Source of the DNA: Apium graveolens
Lineage: Eukaryota > Streptophyta > Magnoliopsida > Apiales > Apiaceae
Reading direction: 5' to 3'
DNA: 64,000 nucleotides
NCBI RefSeq assembly: GCF_009905375.1
Contig: NC_133655.1
Location: 164,221,995-164,285,994, forward strand
The position numbers and the translations under genes are program-made. A model generated the notes under the pieces. That model was not told the DNA's origin. It was given only the letters and a program-made list of their open reading frames with translations, and did no database searches. Shown here piece by piece: positions 56,093 to 64,000 of this stretch; within the stretch, counting starts at the first letter, position 1; each line of letters opens with the position of its first letter.

Positions 56093-59000
56093 CTACATTC
56101 ATCTTATATCCTTTCCAAGTGTTTTGAGACTTGGAAGTTGAAGTTCCATGGATGCATGTGTAGTTCTTATGTGATCTCCAAAGAGAAACTCTTGATTCTT
56201 ATGAATTCAAGAGCTCTCTATGAGATATATTATGTATATGTGCTAACTAAGTATTTTATGGAGATATCATGCTTTAAAATCCTTTGCATGCTACTGAAAT
56301 TTCATTATATATTTATGTTTAGCCATGCATGCTAGTTTTAAGACATTAAAATGATGATCAACCATGTTTTGCATGCTATTCTTTTCGAAATCATGTTGTT
56401 ATGTTTAAAAATCTATAAATGCGAAATAGGTGTGCTTAAAATAGATTTTTTCCATGATAAATTTCTTATTAATACTTAAAAGAAGTTATATTTCATGATT
56501 ATTAAGGATGAGTATTAGGTGCAAGTCGATTTTGCAAGCATTTAAAACTTTATGCCTAGCCGAAATCTTGTTATGTGCTTTCCATGAGTTGCATGTTATA
56601 TATTTAGTTGCATGTTGTTGTTTTTGGGCATGGATGATCTCACCCAAGGTTATTTTGAGAATAAGGGAGTTAGTTCAGTATATTACCATGTATAAGTCTT
56701 GGTTTAAGTATTGAGTTGTTGTTAGTTGAGTTTGTCAAGTCAAAACCTTGGAAAATGAGAGTTATAGTTTCTGCAGAAAATCAGTTTAGTACCCTGAGGT
56801 TTAGAGTGATTTTTGTCCATGTCATTGATGTGCACTTTGAGGGCCAAGCCACCAGAAGTTAGTATTGGGAGTATACAAAAGGTTTTAGGAGTTGGTTGGA
56901 GGTTTGCATGTCATTTGGTTAGGTGCACAAGTAGAATAACAAAATCTGTCCAGCAGGGGACAGTTTTGTTGCAACTTAGAAATAGGGAGATTTGACCATG
57001 TCATGGGTAGGCCCTCATTAAGCCCAATTGGGCCTTAGTTAGAGGGAGTGTCAGAGAAGTTTTTCCAACCATAGTTCATAGGATATGAGTTAGAACCATG
57101 TGTCACAAGTTAATTCAAGTCAGGGCGTTTTCTGCCAAGAAAAGCAGGGGAACCTTGGACTTTTAGCTTAGGCCCAAGAAGGCCCAAGCCAGGCCCTTGA
57201 GCCACATCAAGCTTGTGAGATGTCCTTAGTCAGGAGAGTCTTGTGTAAAAGTTTTGAAGGAAAACTTATAGTTTAAGAGTGCCTAATGCACTCAAGAAAC
57301 TATAGTTGTCATTCTGAAATTTGCACCAGTGAGCACTATCACTTATCACGTAGTTTTAGAATACTTAGAAGTGAGTATTAGGTCAACCACCATAGTTGTA
57401 AGATGGTATAAGGTCAGTAGAGCAAAATGCACAAGTGAGGGTCAATAAGTTTTGAATAATTTAGGAAAGGCACATCGAGTTAGGAAGCCAAAATTAGAGG
57501 ACTATGTCTAGTTTAGCGACCAAGTGACTTAAGTTGTGAGTCAAGATCATCCAAGCCTAGTGTTGCATTATGGTATATATGGTGTTATTTGGTATTAATA
57601 TATGATATGTGATTATGTCTCTATGTGTGTGCAATTGTAATTTAAAAGTGAATATAAATTAAGTGCATATAGGCCGAAGTGCCATCCGTGTTTAATTTCG
57701 GGTTGTAAATAGGTTAAGTTGGTGAGAATATATTATAATGAGGATTATTATTATTTATGTAGGATCTCAGACGAGGGAAAACTTGTCATAAAGGTCGAGT
57801 GAAGCTCCAGTTGCTCCTACCAGTCAGACCAGACCAGCCTATCTCAAGGCAAGTGATTCAACTTGACCTTCGTATTTACTGCTAATGGTTCATACATTGT
57901 TGCAACTATCCCGAGTCATGTTGTTATATTTAAATCAAGCGTATCTTATGCTTATCTTTGAAATGCCATGAACCCTCGAGTATGTATTGCAAGTAGTTCA
58001 AAAACCTTTTCATGATAGTTAAATGCCATGATAAAATGAAGAGTTGATATATTACTTGATTGATCCTCTTGATTACCATGCTAATAATTCCTAAGTAATG
58101 ATATCTCATCCTGATACTTAAATGAATCCCTATAGAACCTTACCTTGATACCTGAAAGCCAGATATTTATCAAAGTTGTCCCTAATTGATTGATACCCCT
58201 TTTTCTTATCCTAAAGCTTGTCAATTTTGATATATCCTGAGCTAAAAATCATTTCTTCATACCTTAACACCCTTAGTATTCATGAAGCTTACATTTTTGA
58301 TGATCCAACACTTGAACCTTGATGAGAAACCATTGCTTTAAGCCCAATTTGGCACTTCCTTTCATGATATCCAATAGCCTCACTAAATTCCCTTGTCCAA
58401 ACTTTGATACATGAAAACCATTCAGTTACCCTAATAGAGTTTAGTTTTGTGATTCATGGCTCTGAGAGTTCGCACCATTTCCCCGTATTTCGAGTTGATC
58501 TATAATCCTTTGATAAAGATGTTTACTGTTAAAAGAGATCTTGTCATAATTCGGCATCAGTTTTTGAAATAAATAAAATGTGGGTTTTTCAGTCCCAAAG
58601 GGAGATAAATGTTTTCTTTGAATGGTGGATCTGGTCTGAGACGCGAGTCCTTTCCACACTTATATTAGGCTTAAAAGTTGCCTAGGGATTCCCGTTAATG
58701 TTTTAGAACCCAGCGAGGTTCGGGATTACTTCGCGGCTGATCACCAGCTGTAATCCGTAGCGTCATAAAATGATTTTGATTAAGATATGATTTTGAAATT
58801 GTTTTGATACAAACGGAATGATGCCATTATCCAAAGTTTTATCTCTCGTTATCTCTGATTATGTCTTCCCATTGACATTCTTTAATATATATCTCGATTT
58901 ATGTTTTGTATCGTATTGTTTAGCACTTGTTGAGCATTTGGCTCACTCCTTGCTTTACCCTGATATTACAGCTAGCAGCTATGGTTAGATTCAAGCAGAC

Positions 59001-59221
59001 TGCCCGTAAGACTTGTGACGCTGATGCTTATGTTCGAGCGCAGGTAGAATAAGTAATAATAGTTTGTGTGAGGAATCAGTACTTTTAATCAAATGTAATA
59101 GTTGGTAGTGTTGGGTTGTTCCAAACCCTAAACTGTAAGAACTTGGAGTTGGTTGTGTATTCTTCATTTAAAATATTGTAATAGTTATATTTATTATATT
59201 GTTTAAGTTGGGGGTGTGACA
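56092..59221 (+). repeat. TekB 5' LTR, lacking its first ~725 bp
   Basis: It begins CCTACATTCATC, which corresponds to TekA LTR position 1953 read on the minus strand, and ends GGGGGTGTGACA. The 3130 bp present plus ~725 missing equals the 3861-bp LTR of TekA. It keeps the 19-bp segment (near 56600) that the TekA 3' LTR has lost. Open frames here are LTR noise. Confidence 0.92.
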
Positions 59222-59226
59222 GGTTT

Positions 59227-59238
59227 TGGTATCAGAGC
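59227..59238 (+). other. TekB primer binding site
   Basis: TGGTATCAGAGC lies 5 bp after the LTR end, as in TekA. Confidence 0.9.
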
Positions 59239-59325
59239 TACGGTTTAGAGTCCCTGGACAGCCCAAATAGGTTATAGGATTTGTGTGTAGGTTATAGATA
59301 TTATGCGAGAGAGTAGGTTAAGTAA

Positions 59326-59715
59326 ATTATTATTAATACTCCTCTTATTGGTTGTCAGCAAAGGGCGCATTCCTCGTCATCCTCTGGGTCAGACGATACT
59401 ATTGCTTTCTCCGTGTATGCTGAGTTGAGGCGCGAGTTCGACATTCTTCAGGGCAAGTACGACCGACTGATAGACCGACTGAAGAACGTGTATCGGGACA
59501 GCCAAAACTACGAAGGGAAGCCCAAGGAGCAGATGACTGCGAGACTTGAGACCTTGGTTCAGTACGTCAACACTAAGCTTGAGGAGATGCCAGTGCACCG
59601 GGACCGCACCAGCCAGTATGTCATTCAGATGGTGGCGGATGAGCTCCAGAGCATTGTGAAGACGCTTCGAGAGGAAAAGACTACCAAGCCCCGTTCAGAT
59701 GGAGTGAAACCTTAG
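59326..59715 (+). CDS. TekB conserved ORF upstream of gag (no ATG seen)
   Basis: The frame opens after a TAA at 59323-59325 and runs 129 codons to a TAG. As in TekA no in-frame ATG is present. It carries the Ser-rich start (CQQRAHSSSSSGSDD) and the charged helical part. Relative to TekA it has a 12-bp tandem duplication (GACCGACTGATA) adding DRLI and keeping the frame. About eight other residues differ, and neither copy has a stop. Most of the adjacent gag-pol frame has collected stops in both copies. Confidence 0.55.
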   Translation: MIINTPLIGCQQRAHSSSSSGSDDTIAFSVYAELRREFDILQGKYDRLIDRLKNVYRDSQNYEGKPKEQMTARLETLVQYVNTKLEEMPVHRDRTSQYVIQMVADELQSIVKTLREEKTTKPRSDGVKP

Positions 59716-60033
59716 TTCTTTCCATTTACCTTTCATGTTGTTGTACTATCAGACTCTATGGAATCCCCAGTTATTTCCGTTGTTTCCTTTAAATAAGCCT
59801 GTTATTCCTAGAATCAGACCTTGTCCCAATCCTATGTATTGTGACCTTTAAAATTTCAATAATTATGTTCTATTGTCCCATTTGCTCTCAACTGTTATTT
59901 TACGTTTTTATATGCATCATCATATCTGCTTAATTTGGAAACTTGACCCCATATGTAAATAAGAATGCCATGCGATACCCTCGAACCATTTTATCATTCA
60001 TATCTGTTTTGACATAACTCTTATTTCAGGATC
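59716..60033 (+). other. TekB leader between the small ORF and gag
   Basis: It is the counterpart of 7316-7622 in TekA and noncoding as far as I can see. Confidence 0.6.
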
Positions 60034-61563
60034 ATGCCTCCCAAAAAGAAGAACCCAACAACCACATCCACCACAGACCCAGACATTCTTCGATTACTGG
60101 AAACCTTGCAACAACAAACCAATGCTATAGCTCAACAACAACTAACTCTTCAACAACAAATTGAAAACCAAGAAAACCGTGAGCCACACCAACCACCTGA
60201 ACCACCAGTACCACCTAGACAAATTGTCACTTTCAAGGCTTTTCAGAATGTGAATCCACCTGTATTTCATGATACCACTGATCCAGTGATAGCTAACACA
60301 TGGATCAAGGAGATGGAAAGGGCTTTTGAGTTGGTACAGTTAGGAGACGATCAGAAGACGTCGTATGCTACTTACTTCTTGAAGGGAGAAGTCATCTATT
60401 GGTGGGAATCAGTAAAGGCTATGGAAGTCACTCAACAGGTTTTTTGGGAGAGATTTAAAAAGTTATTTCTGGACAAGTATTACCCTAAGTACATGCAGAA
60501 TCAGATGGAGCTAAAATTTCTTGAGTTGAAGCAAGGGAACATGACTGTATTGGAGTATGAGAAGAAGTTCACTGAGTTTTCAAGGTTTGTGACAAAGTAT
60601 ACCAGCACTGAGGAGGAAAAAGCAAAGAAATTTCAGCAAGGATTGGAGCCTTGGATCAGAGATAGGGTGGCTATGTTTGAGCTTGAAACTTATGCGGGAG
60701 TAGTACAGAAAGCTGCTCTGATTGAGAATAATGGGATGCAGTCAAGGAAAGAGAGGGATAACAAGAAGAGGAAGGTTCCATTATATGGAGAAAAGTCTGA
60801 AGCAGGAAGTTCACAAGATCAGAGTGTAAAGAGGATTGGTTTCCAGAAGGGCGGAAAATTTCAAAAGAAAGGAAATTTGGGTAAAAGGCAAGAATCGAAA
60901 GGGAACAATCAGGCAAGCCAAGGGCAAGTTGGAGAAAACAGGTTCCAGAGGCCAGAATGCAAGCACTGCGGAAGAAGGCACCCCGGAGTGTGTAATAAGC
61001 TGAGCATGACATGCTATAGGTGCAATCAGAAGGGACATTTGGCGAATGAGTGCAAGATGCCGAAGCCAGGAGTTACGTGCTACAAGTGTGGGAAGACTGG
61101 ACACATAGCTAGGGAGTGCAAGGCAACCGGACCAGTCAAAGCTCTGATGAATGTGGCAAGTACTAGTGCAAGCGTGCCAGCTGAGGTATTGGCATTACCT
61201 CCACCACCCGCACCAACCCCACAAGCAACAGCAAGGACATTTAATTTGAAGATGAAGGATGCTGTACAGAATTCGGAGGTGATATCAGGTACACTTATAC
61301 TCAATAATGTCAAAGCTAAAGTATTGATTGATTCGGGAGCAACAAGATCTTTCATATCAGAATTTTTTGTTGATAAGCTTCAATGTGAGAAAATGATTAT
61401 GAGTGAGGTAGTAAATGTGGTAATTACGAACCAAGAGAAGATTCCTGTGAATCAATTTTGTCCAAAGTGTGAGATCGATATTTCGGGATATAAGTTTTCA
61501 GCCGACTTGATACTCTTCAAGTTAGGAGAGTTTGACATAATTTTAGGAATGGATTGGTTATGA
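60034..61563 (+). CDS. gag-pol: TekB Gag and protease (509 aa, ended by a premature TGA)
   Basis: The start [18 protein letters not shown] is shared with TekA. The Gag domain lies at about 70-230. Cys/His motifs [26 protein letters not shown] and [15 protein letters not shown] are near 309, 327 and 349. The protease site DSGA is near 433. The frame ends at TGA 61561-61563 directly after GMDWL, where TekA has GGA. Pol continues in the same frame. Confidence 0.9.
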   Translation: MPPKKKNPTTTSTTDPDILRLLETLQQQTNAIAQQQLTLQQQIENQENREPHQPPEPPVPPRQIVTFKAFQNVNPPVFHDTTDPVIANTWIKEMERAFELVQLGDDQKTSYATYFLKGEVIYWWESVKAMEVTQQVFWERFKKLFLDKYYPKYMQNQMELKFLELKQGNMTVLEYEKKFTEFSRFVTKYTSTEEEKAKKFQQGLEPWIRDRVAMFELETYAGVVQKAALIENNGMQSRKERDNKKRKVPLYGEKSEAGSSQDQSVKRIGFQKGGKFQKKGNLGKRQESKGNNQASQGQVGENRFQRPECKHCGRRHPGVCNKLSMTCYRCNQKGHLANECKMPKPGVTCYKCGKTGHIARECKATGPVKALMNVASTSASVPAEVLALPPPPAPTPQATARTFNLKMKDAVQNSEVISGTLILNNVKAKVLIDSGATRSFISEFFVDKLQCEKMIMSEVVNVVITNQEKIPVNQFCPKCEIDISGYKFSADLILFKLGEFDIILGMDWL

Positions 61564-64000
61564 GAGAATAGCGCTCAGATTAATTGTAAGACCAAGAGAG
61601 TGTATTTAAAGATGAAGAGTGGAGAGAAGGTAGTATTTAAGGGACAGAGGCAAGAGCAACTATTTCTTACAATTGTTCAGGCTAAGAAGCTACTTAGAAA
61701 AGGTTGTGAGTCGTTCCTAGCTTATGTAGTGGATTCGGAAAAAGGCAGCCCCAGCGTGGAAGATATTCCTGTAGTTAGTGAGTTCCCGGATGTGTTTCCC
61801 GACGAACTACCAAGCTTACCACCAGATCGACAAATCGAGTTCGAGATCAACCTTGCTCCAGGCACAGAACCAGTTTCAAAGGCCCCGTATAGGATGGCAC
61901 CAGCAGAAATGAAAGAGTTGGCGAGCCAGCTACAAGAATTATTGGATAAAGGAGTGATACGACCAAGTACGTCGCCATGGGGAGCACCTGTTCTGTTTGT
62001 AAAGAAGAAGGATGGGAGTATGCGTCTATGCATAGAATACTGGGAGTTGAATAAGGTGACGATCAAGAACCGCTACCCGCTACCAAGGATAGATGACCTT
62101 TTTGATCAGTTGAAGGGAGCAAAATGCTTTTCGAAGATTGATTTGAGATCGGGATACCATCAATTAAAGATCAAAGAAGAAGATGTTTCCAAGACCGCAT
62201 TCAGGACCAGATATGGGCATTATGAATTCCTAGTAATGCCGTTTGGATTGACCAACGCTCCGGCCGCATTTATGGATCTGATGAATCGGGTATTTAAGAA
62301 ATATTTGGACAAATTTATCGTGGTATTCATTGATGACATCCTTATTTATTCCAAGGTGGAAGACGAACATAAGCAGCACCTCTGGATAGCATTGGAGATA
62401 CTTCGTCAAGAGAAGTTGTATGCCAAGTTTACCAAATGTGAGTTTTGGTTAAAGGAAGTTCAATTTTTGGGGCATGTCATTGGAAATGAGGGAGTTAAAG
62501 TGGATCCGGCAAAGATTGAGGCAGTTATGAGTTGGGAGAGGCCGAAGACTCCTACGGAAGTGCGAAGTTTTCTAGGATTGGCCGGATACTATAGAAGATT
62601 CGTCAAGGATTTCTCGAAGATCGCCACGCCATTGACCAAGTTAACCAGAAAGAATCAAAAGTTTGAATGGAGTGCAGAATGTGAAGATAGCTTTCGAGAG
62701 TTAAAGCAGAAGTTGGTAACAGCTCTGGTGTTGGTACTTCCAGATGATCAAGGGAATTTTGTAATATTCAGCGACGCTTCACATAAGGGTTTGGGTTGTG
62801 TGTTGATGCAACACAGTAAAGTGATCGCATATACGTCAAGACAGTTGAAGTCGCATGAGTTAAAGTACCCGACGCATGACTTGGAACTAGCCGCCATAGT
62901 GTTCGCACTCAAGATTTGGAGACACTACCTCTAGGGAGAGAAGTGTGAAATCTACACGGATCACAAGAGTTTAAAGTACATTTTTACTCAGAAAGAGCTC
63001 AATATGAGGCAGAGGAGATGGCTGGAATTGATCAAGGACTATGACTGTTCGATAAATTACCATCCTGGAAAGGCGAATGTAGTGGCCGGTGCTCTGAGTA
63101 GGAAGGAGAGACTGAATATGATGATAACATCAAAAGAGTCATCTGAAGAAATCGAAAGATTGGAATTGGAACTTTGTGCTTATGGAAAAGTCGAGGAAGT
63201 TTGTCGTGCAATGACCTTTTAGCCAACACTAGTGGAAAAGATAAAGAAGTGTCAAGAAGAAGTAATGGAGAAAGAGAAGAATCAGTTATCTGGAGAGGAG
63301 ATTAATACTCAAAGGGATGAGCAAGGGATACTAAGGTTTTCATCCAGAATATGGATTCCCCATGTACTTGAATTAAAGAATGAGATCCTCCATGAAGCCC
63401 ACAATTCGAAATTTTCAATCCACCAGGGAAGCACCAAGATGTATCGAGACTTAAAGAAGAACTTTTGGTGGCCAAATATGAAGCGAGACGTGGCAGAATG
63501 GGTTGTGAAGTGCTATACTTGTCAGAAAGTGAAGGCAGAACATCAACGACCAAGCGGATTAATTCAGCCCCTGAAGATTCCAGAATGGAAATGGAAAAAT
63601 ATCGCTATGGACTTTATAGTAGGACTACCGCGAACGAAATCTGGACATGACGCAATATGGGTTATAATTGATCGTCTTACGAAGACGGCGCATTTCCTTC
63701 CAATAAATTAGAAGTCATCACTGGACAATTTGGTTCATCTGTATGTGCGTGAAATCGTACTAAGGCATGGAGTACCCGTATCAATAGTTTCAGATAGAGA
63801 TCCCCGATTTAACTCGAGATTCTGGAAGCAATTTCAGGAATGTCTTGGCACGAAGTTGAATATGAGCACGGCATACCACCCGCAGACTGATGGTCAGAGC
63901 GAAAGGACAATTCAAACAATTGAAGACATGTTGCGCAGTTGTGCAATCGATTTTGCAGGAAGTTGGGACGATCACTTGCCGTTGATTGAATTCTCTTACA
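61564..64000 (+). pseudogene. pol: TekB pol (RT, RNase H, integrase), stops, cut by window end
   Basis: The frame continues that of gag without indels. The first open piece (61600-62934) holds all of RT and most of RNase [11 protein letters not shown] keeps the Gly lost in TekA, the catalytic motif is FIDD, and RNase H shows [11 protein letters not shown]. Stops are TAG at 62932, 63220 and 63709; TekA has TAT, CAG and GAG at these sites. Pieces 63004-63222 and 63232-63711 hold the end of RNase H and the integrase zinc domain (LHEAHNSKFSIH, CYTCQKVK). From 63712 the integrase core continues ([17 protein letters not shown]) to the window edge. Confidence 0.9.

Larger units (their letters stand above)
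56092..64000 (+). mobile_element. TekB: second Tekay-type copy, 5' truncated, running off the window
   Basis: It has a LTR missing its first ~725 bp (56092-59221), primer site, the small pre-gag ORF and gag-pol up to the integrase core. Its sequence matches TekA in the opposite orientation, with proteins about 95% alike by eye. The left end abuts SirD gag without a normal LTR start or target duplication. The 3' LTR lies beyond the window. Confidence 0.93.

Noticed and set aside
56138..56335. 65-codon ORF (MKFHGCMCSSYVISKEK...) with copies at 1710-1919 and 11000-11209
   Set aside because: It is LTR sequence repeated in three LTR copies, sense to the element but without recognisable motif and with different ends between copies.
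59221..59240. Possible tRNA gene fragment (GGTATCAGAGC)
   Set aside because: The same word follows every 5' LTR and is the primer binding site; no cloverleaf surrounds it.
1..64000. A host protein-coding gene
   Set aside because: Every long frame could be assigned to gag, pol, env-like or their antisense. No spliced cellular gene was recognised.

Overview
The window is plant nuclear DNA, most likely from a eudicot with a large, repeat-rich genome. No host gene was recognised. Almost every base belongs to nested LTR retrotransposons of two plant lineages. One is the Ty3/gypsy Tekay-type chromoviruses, recognised by a C-terminal chromodomain. The other is the Ty1/copia sireviruses, recognised by a long gag with several zinc knuckles and an env-like ORF downstream of pol. 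All primer binding sites seen read TGGTATCAGAGC, complementary to plant initiator-methionine tRNA. The species cannot be named from the sequence alone.

Layout (labels are mine). TekA (1-11968, minus) is a Tekay-type element with a cut-off 3' LTR at the left edge, a single-frame gag-pol with five stops, and a complete 3861-bp 5' LTR. It sits inside the env-like region of SirA (11969-15559, plus), of which the env-like remnant, polypurine tract and a shortened 3' LTR remain. A patchwork of LTR fragments and a 47-bp tandem repeat follows (15560-17353). SirB (plus) starts at 17354, but its 5' LTR is split by SirC (17882-30321, minus, AAGAA target duplication). SirB resumes at 30322 with the rest of its LTR, its primer site and part of gag. 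Its gag is then cut by SirD (31728-56092, minus). SirD is itself split by SirE (41067-54379, minus, TAAGT target duplication, LTRs more than 99% alike by eye). SirD is truncated at 56092, where it abuts TekB (to the window end, plus), a second copy of the TekA family lacking the first ~725 bp of its 5' LTR.

Relative ages. SirE is younger than SirD, and SirC and SirD are younger than SirB. SirC LTRs differ by roughly a tenth, while SirE LTRs are nearly identical. Every coding region is broken by stop codons, so nothing here looks able to move on its own. SirE, however, keeps one uninterrupted frame across gag and pol and carries only nonsense changes.

Most promising observations: (1) a small ORF between pol and the env-like gene, shared by two different sirevirus families (SirC and SirE); (2) an ATG-less ORF between the primer site and gag in both Tekay copies, with an in-frame 12-bp duplication and no stops; (3) an invariant purine run AAAAAGGGGGA inside the env-like gene of four sireviruses, which looks like a second (central) polypurine tract; (4) family-specific short palindromic or repeated motifs spread through LTRs, spacers and even coding linkers.
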